Source of the DNA: Agarilytica sp045430285
GTDB taxonomy: Bacteria; Pseudomonadota; Gammaproteobacteria; Pseudomonadales; Cellvibrionaceae
DNA: 64,000 nt
Assembly: GCA_045430285.1 (NCBI GenBank)
Contig: JAILXV010000001.1
Span: 372,001-436,000 of the forward strand
Reading direction: 5' to 3'
The position numbers and the translations under genes were made by a program. The notes under the pieces are model-generated. The model was not told the origin of the DNA and made no database searches. It saw only the letters and a list, made by a program, of their open reading frames with translations. Within the stretch, counting starts at the first letter, position 1, and each line of letters starts with the position of its first letter. Below, one piece after another: positions 1 through 8,897 of this stretch.

Positions 1-552
1 CGGTGCGGGAGCAAAAATGTTTTTATGCAAAAACTCTGAATACAGACCGTGCATGCCGGTATCTGGATCGCTCACGGACATGGCGGCAAAAGTATCGCCG
101 TGATAGCCTTTTTTTATGGTCAGAAAAGAATGCCGTGTTTTTCCTAAACTATTCCAATACTGCAGCGCCATTTTTAATGCGACTTCTACAGAGACCGAGC
201 CGGAATCACTTATAAATACGTGCTCCAGCTGGTCAGGTGAAATGTCGACAAGGGTTTTGGCCAATCGCACTGCTGGCTCATGAGTTAAACCGCCAAACAT
301 TACGTGAGACATTTGGTTAATTTGATCAGTGGCGGCTTGGTTGAGTTCTGGATGGTTGTAACCGTGAATCGTACTCCACCACGAAGACATGCCGTCTAGG
401 ATTTTCTCGCCGGAGCTTAGGGTCAGAAAACACCCGCTTGCAGACGCCACTGGGAATATAGGCAGCTCGCTGTTACAGCGTGAATAGGGGTGCCAAACAT
501 GTTGCTTGTCGAGTTTGAGTATCTGATCTGAGGAAAGGGGTGTTTGTGTCAC
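1..552 (-). CDS. bioA: Adenosylmethionine-8-amino-7-oxononanoate aminotransferase (BioA), 5' part only
   Basis: Reading the minus strand from a GTG at 552-550 gives 184 codons without a stop up to the window edge. BioA is the PLP-dependent class III aminotransferase that makes 7,8-diaminopelargonate in biotin synthesis, using S-adenosylmethionine as amino donor. The translation shows family blocks: HVWHPY near the N-terminus, DGMSSWWSTIHGYNHP, QMSHVMFGGLTHEPA, SDSGSVSVEVALKMALQYW and KKGYHGDTFAAMSVSDP. The PLP lysine lies beyond the edge. The GTG start follows a GGGAC-like stretch; I saw no ATG in a better place. No other bio gene is in view, and no BirA operator was recognised upstream. Confidence 0.93.
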   Translation of the reverse strand, partial: MTQTPLSSDQILKLDKQHVWHPYSRCNSELPIFPVASASGCFLTLSSGEKILDGMSSWWSTIHGYNHPELNQAATDQINQMSHVMFGGLTHEPAVRLAKTLVDISPDQLEHVFISDSGSVSVEVALKMALQYWNSLGKTRHSFLTIKKGYHGDTFAAMSVSDPDTGMHGLYSEFLHKNIFAPAP

Positions 553-618
553 GTCTGAGTCCCGAATAATGTAATCGGATCATTTTAACGCGTCAGCCTT
601 TAAATTGCAGACATGTCT

Positions 619-1344
619 TTAGGCGAATTGCATTTGGCGAAATAATGATTTGTTTGTGAACGCAAAACTGTTGGGCGCTTCGTTAAACGCGTCAATAAAG
701 TTGTCGAGTTGTGAGTACGAAACCCCTGAGTGGGACGTAAACATCAGCCGCAACCGAGAGTGGCAAGAGGGCTTTCTTTCGTAGGTCAGTTGTTTGACAT
801 CAGCTTTCAGTTCTACATCAAACAATTCATTGAAGCGTAAACGGCATAGGCAGTGTTGCAGGCTGCCGATATGCTCCCGAATATCTTCACCGTAAAACTC
901 CACCATCGCACCATGGACGCTGAGGTTTCTGATCCTCCCTTTGATGGGAAGTTCGTGTGGGACATCTAGGGTTAATTCAGGGCCCTGGCGTGCATCAAAT
1001 CGAATACGAGGAAACCATCGCTGATTATCCGTGAATTCGTGTTGTAAAATTTTTAGTGTGTATAGGTCGTATTGGAATTCACTGACAACACAATAGAGGT
1101 TGAGATAGCTATCTTGGTGGCGAACCTGTAACCAAAATGGCGTTTTTGCCATACTTTTTAGCTGCTGGTTTCCCACGGGCGGTGTCAGTGAATCAAGCAG
1201 TAGTGAACGTTCATAATAGTCAAAACCAAGCAGGTTGCTGTTTAGCGCCTGACTACCATTTGTTAAATACACTTTGACGACCTTATGCTGCTGTTGCGCG
1301 TCTAGTAGTGCTGATATCAATTCTTGGTCGGACAAGTCGAGCAC
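619..1344 (-). CDS. PilZ-domain c-di-GMP receptor, YcgR/FlgZ-like
   Basis: The 241-residue protein has a YcgR-type layout: an N-terminal domain (about 1-105) and a C-terminal PilZ domain. The two c-di-GMP signatures are visible: RxxxR as R109-WFP-R113 and (D/N)xSxxG as N140-LSVH-G145. Family members bind c-di-GMP and act on the flagellar motor or stator as a brake. In Pseudomonas the comparable gene (flgZ) follows flgMN; here it lies about 8 kb from flgN, next to bioA, with its own promoter region. PilZ is near certain. The motor role is inferred from the YcgR-like N-terminal domain and the flagellar surroundings. Confidence 0.82.
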   Translation of the reverse strand: MLDLSDQELISALLDAQQQHKVVKVYLTNGSQALNSNLLGFDYYERSLLLDSLTPPVGNQQLKSMAKTPFWLQVRHQDSYLNLYCVVSEFQYDLYTLKILQHEFTDNQRWFPRIRFDARQGPELTLDVPHELPIKGRIRNLSVHGAMVEFYGEDIREHIGSLQHCLCRLRFNELFDVELKADVKQLTYERKPSCHSRLRLMFTSHSGVSYSQLDNFIDAFNEAPNSFAFTNKSLFRQMQFA

Positions 1345-1739
1345 AGTCTGTAGTTCCCCTGTTGGTCACCGGCTTTGCAGTGAAGCGCCGCGGTGATGAA
1401 TGCATGTTAAAAAGTGAGGCGTCTATTCGCGTTTCTCTATCTGTTAGAGCAAAACCTATGCCCAGCGGGCAGATTATTTTCATTACCGCATAACTCGGGG
1501 GCTCGACCGGTATGAGCGCTTCCCATGGGTGTAAATTAGTGTCGATACTGAGGGGAAGGCTTCTGCCTCTTCCTGTGTTCATAGGCAATTTTTGTAATAG
1601 TAGAGGCATGGAATTTCCCGCGTTTAGGGTGGGCAATAGACTTGCCTAAGCGTAAAGTCATGGATCTTGGCGTAAGGTTTCCACCGCATCGACAAAATCC
1701 GTACAATAGCTCGCCTCATGTCCGAATTAAGGTGATGCA
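1345..1739. other. Intergenic region between the PilZ gene and ttcA
   Basis: These 395 bases separate divergent genes and should hold both promoters. Weak reading frames exist on both strands (for example a minus-strand frame from 1636 that runs into the PilZ gene), but none has a recognisable protein pattern or a good ribosome site. I found no convincing -35/-10 pair, operator or hairpin with a T-run. Confidence 0.5.
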
Positions 1740-2618
1740 GTGATACCTGAGCCCACTGAGAGAAATTCTCGTATCGAGTTTACTAAGCTTCAAAAGCGTA
1801 TGCGCCGTAACGTCGGGAAGGCCATTGTCGATTACAATATGATCGAAGAGGGTGACCGGGTAATGGTGTGCTTGTCTGGAGGGAAAGACTCCTATGGTAT
1901 GTTGGACATTCTATGTCTGCTACAAAAGTCCTCACCGGTAAAGTTCACCTTGGTTGCGGTAAACATGGATCAGAAGCAACCTGGTTTTCCTGAGCATATC
2001 TTGCCTGAGTACCTGGATCGCTTGGGTATCGAATATCACATTGTAGAGAAAGACACATACAGCGTAGTGAAGTCTGTTGTTCCTGAAGGAAAGACCACCT
2101 GTGGTCTGTGTTCTAGGCTTAGGCGGGGCACTTTGTACGGGTTCGCGGAGAAAATTGGCGCAACCAAGATTGCCCTGGGCCATCATCGCGATGACGTTGT
2201 TGAGACCTTGTTTCTGAACATGTTTTTCTCGGGTCGTATGAAAGCGATGCCGCCTAAGCTTCTGGCGGATGATCAGCGCAACATTGTGATTCGCCCATTA
2301 TTTTATTGCCCAGAGAAAGATTTAGACGCTTACGCGCAGCATAAATCATTCCCCATCATTCCGTGTAATTTGTGTGGATCACAAGAGAACTTACAACGAC
2401 AAAACATCAAACAGATGATAGATGCGTGGGAGCAAGAGTACCCTGGGAGAACTGATACCATATTTGCATCGCTACAACGGGTATCATTGTCTCAGCTTGC
2501 AGATCGAGATAGGTATGATTTTGAAGGCTTAACGCTTGATCGCGCTTCTCCTTGTGGTGATGAGAGCGCTGCGCCGCCAGAGGGACTGGCTGACCTGGTA
2601 AAAGCCATTAATGTGTAA
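1740..2618 (+). CDS. ttcA: tRNA 2-thiocytidine(32) synthetase TtcA
   Basis: TtcA thiolates cytidine 32 of several tRNAs with ATP and an iron-sulfur cluster. The 292-residue protein has the PP-loop SGGKDS at 46-51, the cysteine pair C121-GL-C124 and a second pair C209-NL-C212, together with the typical HHRDDVVETLFLNMFFSGRMKAMPP region. The start is a GTG at 1740, with AAGG about 8 bases upstream; the nearby ATG is out of frame and stops at once. Length matches the family (about 290-310). The gene stands alone on its strand. Confidence 0.96.
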   Translation: MIPEPTERNSRIEFTKLQKRMRRNVGKAIVDYNMIEEGDRVMVCLSGGKDSYGMLDILCLLQKSSPVKFTLVAVNMDQKQPGFPEHILPEYLDRLGIEYHIVEKDTYSVVKSVVPEGKTTCGLCSRLRRGTLYGFAEKIGATKIALGHHRDDVVETLFLNMFFSGRMKAMPPKLLADDQRNIVIRPLFYCPEKDLDAYAQHKSFPIIPCNLCGSQENLQRQNIKQMIDAWEQEYPGRTDTIFASLQRVSLSQLADRDRYDFEGLTLDRASPCGDESAAPPEGLADLVKAINV

Positions 2619-2931
2619 AAGGTAAGGGATAAGGGGGTTTCAGGTTATTCCCACAATAAATGGATCAAGCGCTTCCCCTCGCGTGTGCGAGTGCCTATTC
2701 TTTGCTTAGGGTATGTTGCGGGGTAGAGTTTTGGCCGCGGTTGCTCTGTATCTGGCGAAAGGTGTTATATCGAACAGCAAAAGGTGAGAAATGGCACTAA
2801 AATCATGCCATAGTGCGTCAGAATTAGCGTATGGCCTCGACCATATGGGTCCGCTACTGAATGGATGGGGCGTACTCTCTATATTCAGCAGGCGTTAAAA
2901 TATCCAAGAATAAGAACTAAAAAGGTAGTGT
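2619..2931. other. Intergenic region upstream of the GGDEF-EAL gene
   Basis: These 313 bases hold a small hairpin (CTCGC-GTGT-GCGAG near 2677-2690) without a T-run. I recognised no promoter, RNA or small gene. A plus-strand frame beginning at 2865 overlaps the next gene out of frame and looks like noise. Confidence 0.4.
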
Positions 2932-5379
2932 GTGCAAGGTTTTACCCAAGGTATTTCATTTCGGCTCGCAAAAGTAGGTGTGGTTATCGCACTTCTTGTG
3001 GGCTTATTAATGAGTCTTATTCAGATGTATATCGGCTATCAAGGCCACAGTACGGAAGTTAGCCAGCTAATTTCGCGAATTACTGAAGTTTCGACACCTC
3101 CTGCCGCGCGTGCGGTTCATACCCTAGATAATATGCTCGCGCGTGAAGTGACTACGGGGCTGATGCGTTACGATTTTATTGTGGCGGTCAGTATCGAAGA
3201 TGAGTTTGGGAACGAGCTTGCTACCCAAGAAAAAGACCGCGCGCAGAGTAAAACGGTTTGGTTGACCCGTTTTGTAACGGAAGACCTTAAGCTGTTTAGC
3301 TCCCCCCTGTTTATCTCAGGGAATAGCAGCGCCAGTGGCTATATCAATTTTATTGTGGACATGGACACTGCGTTTGCGCCTTTCTATCAGCAGTCTTTGC
3401 TGCTTATCAGTATCGGTTTGATCCGCAGCTTTTTCCTTGTCTTGTTCCTGTTTATCGCTTTCTATTACATGCTCACCAAGCCTTTGATTCGTTTGTCCTC
3501 TCAGATGAAAGCGATCAACCCTGGTAGCCCTGGTGAACAGCGTTTGGTGCCGCAACACAAAGCGCGTGATGATGAACTCATTCAGTTAGTCCAAAGTGCG
3601 AATGACCTCCTGGATGCCGTCGACCTGGCCTTAGCTAAAAGGCGCGCTGTGGAAGTTGTACTGCGCAAGAGTGAGGAGCACGTTCGGCAGATCATCGATA
3701 GCTTGCCCGTTTGGGTGGGGGCCAGAAATCGCGACGGCTACTATATCTTTGCCAATAAAGCGCTTTCGGATTTTTTGGAGACGACGCCGGATCAAATGCG
3801 GGGCTCGCATATTAGTGAGTTCGAACGGTATTTCACTACAGCGTCTTCAGCGATCGTCGACTTGGATTCTGAAGTCATAAAAACACGAAAGTCCGCGCAG
3901 ATCTGGGAAGAAAAGTGGACGGATAAAGACGGCAAGGCCCATCAAATGCATACCTATGTGATGCCGATGGAGTTTTATGATGAAGTGGTTGCGTTAGTTG
4001 TATCTTCAGACATTACTGAACTTAAAAGCACGCAAAAACTGATGGAGCATATGGCTTACCATGATGCGCTTACAGACTTACCCAACCGAAGCTATTTATT
4101 GGAGCGCCTAGAAGAAGAGCTGGTGCGTGCTGAAAAGCAAGACATTATTGGTGCATTACTGTTTATTGATCTTGACCAGTTTAAAAACATTAATGATTCG
4201 CTAGGCCATCCGGTGGGTGATGTGGTGCTTAAGCGTGTCGCGGAGCGGCTGAGTTCAGTTGTTTCAGAGAATGACGTGGTCGTGCGTTTGGGCGGGGACG
4301 AGTTTGTTGTGATCCTAACCCAGCTTGGACGCAAACTTGCGACGGCTATTCTTCGGGCGGAAGAGGTGGGTGAACGGATAAAGTCATCTATAGCTGACCC
4401 TTATTATCATAATGATTTTGAATTGCATGTCACCTGTAGCGTCGGTGTCGTGATGTTCCCTGAGGAAAGCGCAGGGGTTAATGAATTACTTCAATATGCT
4501 GATACCGCTATGTATCAGGTGAAAGAGCAGGGGCGAAATGCTATCCAGTTCTTCAACCGGTATATGGCGGACAATGCACGCAATGTATTAGTGATGGAGG
4601 GGGACTTACACCGAGCGATTGAAACTAATCGTTTTAGCCTTCATTTTCAGGCCCGTGCCGATGTACACACACAAGAAATTGTGGGTGCCGAGGCATTATT
4701 GCGCTGGCACCACCCAGAGCGCGGTATGGTTTCGCCGGTCGAGTTTATTCCTATTCTTGAGACCTCGGGTCTGATTGTTGAAGTTGGCCAATGGGTTATT
4801 AAAGAAGCCTTAGCTCAAATTCAAGTCTGGCGAAAAAAAGGTTTATGGACGCAAAACATGCGGCTAGGAATTAATATCAGTCCTCGGCAGTTTAGGTCGA
4901 CGCACTTTGTTGAAGACGTGATTCGTATGTTCCGTGAAGAGAATGTGCCACCCGATATGGTAGAGATGGAAATTACCGAAGGGATCGTCATTCAAAACTT
5001 GGATGAAACAATCGAGACTATGGCGGTATTAACATCTGAAGGCATTCATTTTGCGTTGGACGATTTTGGTACGGGTTATTCGTCGATTAGCTACCTAAAG
5101 CAGTTGCCGGTTTCCATTTTAAAAATTGACCAAAGTTTTATTCGTGATTTGACAGAAGATCGAAATGATCGCGTACTTGTCGAAACTATTAGTGCGATGG
5201 GGAATATGCTAGATCTTGATGTTGTGGCGGAAGGTGTCGAAACCGTCGAGCAATTGAAATATATTCAAGAATACGGATGTCGGTATTTTCAGGGGTATTT
5301 TTGCAGTAAGCCTTTACCCGCGGATGAATTTGAAAAACGGTTATTGTTGGGAGCCCCATCTTCCTCTGCGCCGGAATAA
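2932..5379 (+). CDS. Membrane GGDEF-EAL c-di-GMP enzyme with PAS domain
   Basis: The 815-residue protein has an N-terminal transmembrane helix (about 13-34), a periplasmic part, a second helix (about 155-177), a HAMP-like linker, a PAS domain (about 240-360), GGDEF (454-458) and EAL (E587). Phosphodiesterase residues look intact: EALLRW, NISPRQF, EITEG, DDFGTG (D710), KIDQSF and AEGVET. GGDEF itself is intact, but the usual RxxD inhibitory site just before it reads SEND, so product inhibition is probably lost. The start is a GTG at 2932 behind AAAGGTAG. It makes or, more likely, degrades c-di-GMP at the inner membrane. The periplasmic signal and direction are unknown. Confidence 0.9.
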   Translation: MQGFTQGISFRLAKVGVVIALLVGLLMSLIQMYIGYQGHSTEVSQLISRITEVSTPPAARAVHTLDNMLAREVTTGLMRYDFIVAVSIEDEFGNELATQEKDRAQSKTVWLTRFVTEDLKLFSSPLFISGNSSASGYINFIVDMDTAFAPFYQQSLLLISIGLIRSFFLVLFLFIAFYYMLTKPLIRLSSQMKAINPGSPGEQRLVPQHKARDDELIQLVQSANDLLDAVDLALAKRRAVEVVLRKSEEHVRQIIDSLPVWVGARNRDGYYIFANKALSDFLETTPDQMRGSHISEFERYFTTASSAIVDLDSEVIKTRKSAQIWEEKWTDKDGKAHQMHTYVMPMEFYDEVVALVVSSDITELKSTQKLMEHMAYHDALTDLPNRSYLLERLEEELVRAEKQDIIGALLFIDLDQFKNINDSLGHPVGDVVLKRVAERLSSVVSENDVVVRLGGDEFVVILTQLGRKLATAILRAEEVGERIKSSIADPYYHNDFELHVTCSVGVVMFPEESAGVNELLQYADTAMYQVKEQGRNAIQFFNRYMADNARNVLVMEGDLHRAIETNRFSLHFQARADVHTQEIVGAEALLRWHHPERGMVSPVEFIPILETSGLIVEVGQWVIKEALAQIQVWRKKGLWTQNMRLGINISPRQFRSTHFVEDVIRMFREENVPPDMVEMEITEGIVIQNLDETIETMAVLTSEGIHFALDDFGTGYSSISYLKQLPVSILKIDQSFIRDLTEDRNDRVLVETISAMGNMLDLDVVAEGVETVEQLKYIQEYGCRYFQGYFCSKPLPADEFEKRLLLGAPSSSAPE

Positions 5380-5407
5380 ATACGCCGTGGCGTGATGCCC
5401 ACACTTG

Positions 5408-6136
5408 TTAAGTTTTATCGAATGGGTACAGTTTTGAAAGTAAAACCGGCACCGCCGTTTCTACTTTTAAAATACGTCTTCCTAAGTGGATGCCGCGAAA
5501 GCCATAGTCTAGAAAAGTAGTCACTTCTTTTTCAATAAACCCCCCTTCAGGACCGATCGCCAGAGAAATCGGCGTTGTTGGCGTGTGCGTGTGAGGCGCG
5601 TGACTTCCTGATGGGTCCGCAATATACATTAGGGTGTCTTGTGTTAACGCTGTTAGTTTATCCTCCATAAAGGGCCGAAAACGGGTATGCATTTCAACTT
5701 CGGGTAATTGCGTTGCCATTCCCTGCTCTAAACCCAAAATCAACTGTTCCTTGATAGCTTGCGGTGTTGCCGAGGGTGACTGCCAGAAGCTTTTTTCTAC
5801 TCGGCTGGTTTGTATTAGACATATTTTTTGCACACCCATTGTTGCAATGGTTTGAATCGTACGCTTCAACATTTGGGGGCGTGGCATGGCTAAAATTAGC
5901 GTGATAGGGAGCTTGGGTGGTGGTGATTGATCCAGGTGAATATTGCTAATTTTTGTAGCAGTCTCAGTTATCTCGGTAATTGTGCCTTTGCCGACAAGAC
6001 CGTCGAGTTTACCGAGCGTAATTTTATCACCAGGTACAAGTTTTAATACCTGCCTGATGTGTGTGCTTTGACGTGAGTTGGCTACGGCTGACGAATCGGA
6101 GGTGAACTGATCGTCAGTTAATAATAATAAGTTCAT
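5408..6136 (-). CDS. rsmE: 16S rRNA (uracil1498-N3)-methyltransferase RsmE
   Basis: RsmE is a SPOUT-class, SAM-dependent methyltransferase acting on U1498 of 16S rRNA in the 30S subunit. The 242-residue product has the N-terminal PUA-like part with HIRQVLKLVPGD, and the C-terminal knot with AIGPEGGFIEKE and LGRRILKVETA, which bind SAM. Length is normal. It converges with the GGDEF-EAL gene across 28 bases. No strong Shine-Dalgarno is seen before the ATG at 6136. Confidence 0.95.
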   Translation of the reverse strand: MNLLLLTDDQFTSDSSAVANSRQSTHIRQVLKLVPGDKITLGKLDGLVGKGTITEITETATKISNIHLDQSPPPKLPITLILAMPRPQMLKRTIQTIATMGVQKICLIQTSRVEKSFWQSPSATPQAIKEQLILGLEQGMATQLPEVEMHTRFRPFMEDKLTALTQDTLMYIADPSGSHAPHTHTPTTPISLAIGPEGGFIEKEVTTFLDYGFRGIHLGRRILKVETAVPVLLSKLYPFDKT

Positions 6137-6283
6137 ATGTTAACTGATTTAAATTTGATCATATTTTAGGTCGGATAATTTTGAGGCTAAATATTCTGAA
6201 TATTATGAGTGAAAATGACGGCATCGCGTAGAAAATGGTGACAAATGAGATGCGCGTATGTTCTCGGTTGATGCGTTTGACCC

Positions 6284-6289
6284 TATAAT
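6284..6289 (+). promoter_or_regulatory. Possible sigma70 -10 box (TATAAT)
   Basis: A perfect TATAAT lies 122 bases before the small gene at 6412, in the gap between two divergent genes. A good -35 at 17 bases is lacking (TTCTCG; TTGATG is too close), so this rests on the -10 hexamer only. Confidence 0.3.
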
Positions 6290-6411
6290 GGCGCCCGCAG
6301 TTTTTTACATAATGATTTTAACGGCCGGTGAATTCTTTCGCCTCTAGTGTGCGATGTATGGAATGCAAAATAATACATAAAGCTCGCCGGCAACAACGAT
6401 AAGTAGTATTC

Positions 6412-6762
6412 ATGAGTGTAATTGACATCAACGATAGAATCGAGGCTCTCAATCGATCACGCAACACCTTATCGACAACAGCCTTGGCATCTCTCGTTGA
6501 ACATGTTGTTAAAGTGCTGATGCATGTGGACGGTACCCATGGGGTTTCTCGTCGCTATTGTGAGCCGGAAACAGTGCTCGAAAGAGCAAAAACACAATCC
6601 TATATTCTACTCGATTTGGGACACGTTATTCGCATGTATTTCGGCGATGACTATTTCGACCTTCATCTTGATACACATGTGCCCTATGAGCGAAACGAGA
6701 GTTTTTCAATGCTTGTTGAAGATGTGGTTGCGGAGAACAAGCAAAACGACGGGCGTGTGTAG
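6412..6762 (+). CDS. Small conserved-looking protein of unknown function
   Basis: I do not recognise this 116-residue protein. It looks soluble, with no signal peptide or membrane segment. The N-terminal third is helical (IDINDRIEALNRS; ALASLVEHVVKVL), and the C-terminal half is acidic and aromatic (MYFGDDYFDLHLDTHVPYE). It is the longest plausible frame here and a possible -10 box lies upstream. The Shine-Dalgarno is poor. A longer-than-random frame with ordinary composition makes it a probable real gene, but no function is proposed. Confidence 0.5.
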   Translation: MSVIDINDRIEALNRSRNTLSTTALASLVEHVVKVLMHVDGTHGVSRRYCEPETVLERAKTQSYILLDLGHVIRMYFGDDYFDLHLDTHVPYERNESFSMLVEDVVAENKQNDGRV

Positions 6763-6831
6763 TCGCGTCTTCCTCTGCCATAAATGACGTTTAATACGGA
6801 AGGTGTAACGACGCCATTTATGCGCCATGAG

Positions 6832-6906
6832 TGGCGCCCCCGGCTGGAATCGAACCAGCACCTAAGTCTTAGGAGGACCCTATTGTATCCATTCAACTAC
6901 GGGGGC
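6832..6906 (-). tRNA. tRNA-Arg, anticodon CCU, CCA encoded
   Basis: The minus strand folds as a full cloverleaf. The acceptor is GCCCCCG/CGGGGGC (7 bp), the D stem GTTG/CAAT, the anticodon stem GGGTC/GACTT with loop CTCCTAA, the variable loop AGGT, and the T stem GCTGG/CCAGC with loop TTCGATT. The discriminator is G and the 3' CCA is encoded (6832-6834). The anticodon, at 6871-6873, reads CCU, which decodes the arginine codon AGG. No duplicated 3' end that would mark an integrated element was seen nearby. Confidence 0.96.
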
Positions 6907-7166
6907 GAGGCGGGCGCTCATTATCTTTGTGCACCACTGATTTAGCGTCCAGGATTATATAGGAACCTCTGATTAACACCAACATCCCCCGAGCCTACCC
7001 ACTAAGTTCTCGTCAAGGCGTGTTTATACCAGCCTAAGGCCTTAAGCCAAAAAGCACATGTCCTGTCATGTGAGTTTCGTTATGCAAGTTAGCGGCAGTG
7101 CTATTCTTGTGACACATTTATTTGGGCCTTGTGTTAGCCTTTGGGTCGCTAGCAATAGAGGTTTTT

Positions 7167-8153
7167 ATGCTTGATGTAGAACAATACCTAACCAATACGC
7201 GATTCCCTCCCTTAAAGCGAGATGGGGTTAATGTCCTTCAGGTTAACTTGGGGTATCTGTGCAATTTAAGTTGCACGCATTGCCACGTTAATGCAGGGCC
7301 CAAACGCACTGAATTGGCGAGTAAAGCGACGGTCGATATGATTGTTCAATATTTAAAAGCCAAGCCCATATCAATGTTGGATATAACCGGCGGCGCGCCA
7401 GAGATGAATGTTCATTTTCGTTACCTGGTTAACGAAGCAAAAAAACTGGGTGTTAAGGTTGTTGACCGTTGTAATCTGACCATTTTAAACGAGCCAGGCT
7501 ACGAAGATTTAGCAGAATTTTTGGCCGAGTCTCAGGTAGAAATTTCAGCATCTTTACCTTGCTATCAAGAACAGAATGTTGCGGAGCAACGCGGCAAGGG
7601 TGTGTTTGATTCTTCAATAGCAGCCCTAAAAAAGTTAAATCAATTGGGGTATGGTCGCGATGACGGTTTAGTGCTGGATTTGGTGTATAACCCAAACGGT
7701 GCTTTTTTACCGCCGGATCAAAAAGCTTTAGAAGCAGATTATAAGGATCATCTATTTTCCAACTTTGGTGTTGAGTTTAATGAATTATTGACGATCACCA
7801 ACATGCCGATTTCACGTTTTGGCAGTATGTTAATGTCAAAAGGTTTGTGGGATGACTATATGAGTTTGCTACGCCAGAGTTATAGCGAACAAAATCTTGA
7901 CGGTGTTATGTGTCGCGGTCTTATCAGTGTGGATTGGGAGGGCTATGTGTTTGATTGCGATTTTAATCAGATGCTTAGTTGGCCAATGATTATGCCTAAC
8001 ACGTCTGATGGCACAATAGCCTCCGACAAGCCCCGCACACATTTGAGTGATATATTAAATAAAGATTTATCCGGTAACCCCATTGTGGTTGGAGAGCATT
8101 GTTATGGTTGCACAGCTGGGCAAGGCAGTAGTTGTGGCGGGGCCCTGAGTTAA
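7167..8153 (+). CDS. arsS: Radical SAM protein of the ArsS (arsenosugar/selenodomain) family
   Basis: The family pairs an N-terminal radical-SAM domain with a Cys-rich C-terminal domain and has been linked to arsenosugar synthesis. The 328-residue product has the cluster motif C32-NLS-C36-TH-C39, followed by HVNAGPKRTE. Its C-terminus carries CYGCTAGQGSSCGG, where some relatives have selenocysteine; here all are cysteine. The frame is open from 7122, but the ATG at 7167 has a GAG-rich leader and gives the family N-terminus (FPPLKR, LQVNLGYLCNLSC). It heads a three-gene operon with two partner transferases. No arsM methyltransferase is visible here, so the substrate is uncertain. Confidence 0.85.
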   Translation: MLDVEQYLTNTRFPPLKRDGVNVLQVNLGYLCNLSCTHCHVNAGPKRTELASKATVDMIVQYLKAKPISMLDITGGAPEMNVHFRYLVNEAKKLGVKVVDRCNLTILNEPGYEDLAEFLAESQVEISASLPCYQEQNVAEQRGKGVFDSSIAALKKLNQLGYGRDDGLVLDLVYNPNGAFLPPDQKALEADYKDHLFSNFGVEFNELLTITNMPISRFGSMLMSKGLWDDYMSLLRQSYSEQNLDGVMCRGLISVDWEGYVFDCDFNQMLSWPMIMPNTSDGTIASDKPRTHLSDILNKDLSGNPIVVGEHCYGCTAGQGSSCGGALS

Positions 8154-8186
8154 ATTTAGCACTGACGGTAAAGAAGCTTCACGTAT

Positions 8187-8894
8187 ATGGCCATTCCTCG
8201 TAACGCGTCACAAGATTCAAACACCAAACCTTTGGTATCGATCGTTATTCCAGTATTAAACGAATCGGTTTTAATTACTAAGCATCTTTCGTTTTTTTCA
8301 AAACTGCATTCCTCTGTAAATGAAGTGATTTTTGTCGATGGCGGCAGCACGGATGATACGGTTGCGCAGTTATCCGCCGCCGGATATTGTGTTGTTTCAT
8401 CGCTATTGGGGCGTGCCAATCAGATGAATGCGGGTGCTGCGCATGCGCGGGCAGATAGCATCTTATTTCTTCATGCGGACATAGAGGCTCCTAATAATTT
8501 TAAAGAGCTATTATCGATAATACCCCGATATTCATGGGGCTTTTTTAAGGTTCGTTTACGTCATCCTCATTGGGTATATAGGCTTGTTTCAAGCGGCATT
8601 AACATGCGCGCGCGACTGTTTCAGGTGGCGACCGGAGATCAAGGCATTTTTGTTAAAAAAGCGCTCTTTAATCAATTGGGTGGTTTCCCGTCGATTGAGT
8701 TAATGGAAGATGTTGCGCTGTCCAGAATGCTTAAAAAGCACGTCGCCCCGAAAGAGATAAATGAATATTTACATGTATCCGCGCGGCGTTGGGAATTGCG
8801 TGGCGTAATGAGAACTGTATTTTTAATGTGGGGGATTCAATTGGCCTACATGCTCGGGGTTTCACCTAAACGTTTAGCGAACTGGTATCGTTGA
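8187..8894 (+). CDS. Family 2 glycosyltransferase, rSAM/selenodomain-associated type 2
   Basis: This 235-residue GT-A protein begins VSIVIPVLNES, carries VDGGSTDDT and then the DxD-like LFLHADIEAP, and later GDQGIFVKKALFNQLGGFP and MEDVALSRML. That set matches the small cytosolic GT2 family found beside ArsS-type radical SAM proteins (described as rSAM/selenodomain-associated transferase 2). It starts 33 bases after arsS and is followed 3 bases on by a second transferase, so the three are one operon. The sugar donor and acceptor are unknown; arsenosugar assembly is a family-based inference. Confidence 0.82.
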   Translation: MAIPRNASQDSNTKPLVSIVIPVLNESVLITKHLSFFSKLHSSVNEVIFVDGGSTDDTVAQLSAAGYCVVSSLLGRANQMNAGAAHARADSILFLHADIEAPNNFKELLSIIPRYSWGFFKVRLRHPHWVYRLVSSGINMRARLFQVATGDQGIFVKKALFNQLGGFPSIELMEDVALSRMLKKHVAPKEINEYLHVSARRWELRGVMRTVFLMWGIQLAYMLGVSPKRLANWYR

Positions 8895-8897
8895 ACA

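Noticed and set aside
1283..1636. A 117-codon minus-strand frame overlapping the 5' end of the PilZ gene
   Set aside because: It overlaps a real gene in another frame by about 60 bases, has unlikely composition (many Pro, Arg, Thr) and no recognisable motif or ribosome site.
6832..6906. tRNA-Arg(CCU) as an integration site
   Set aside because: No integrase gene and no duplicated 3' end of the tRNA was seen in the window.
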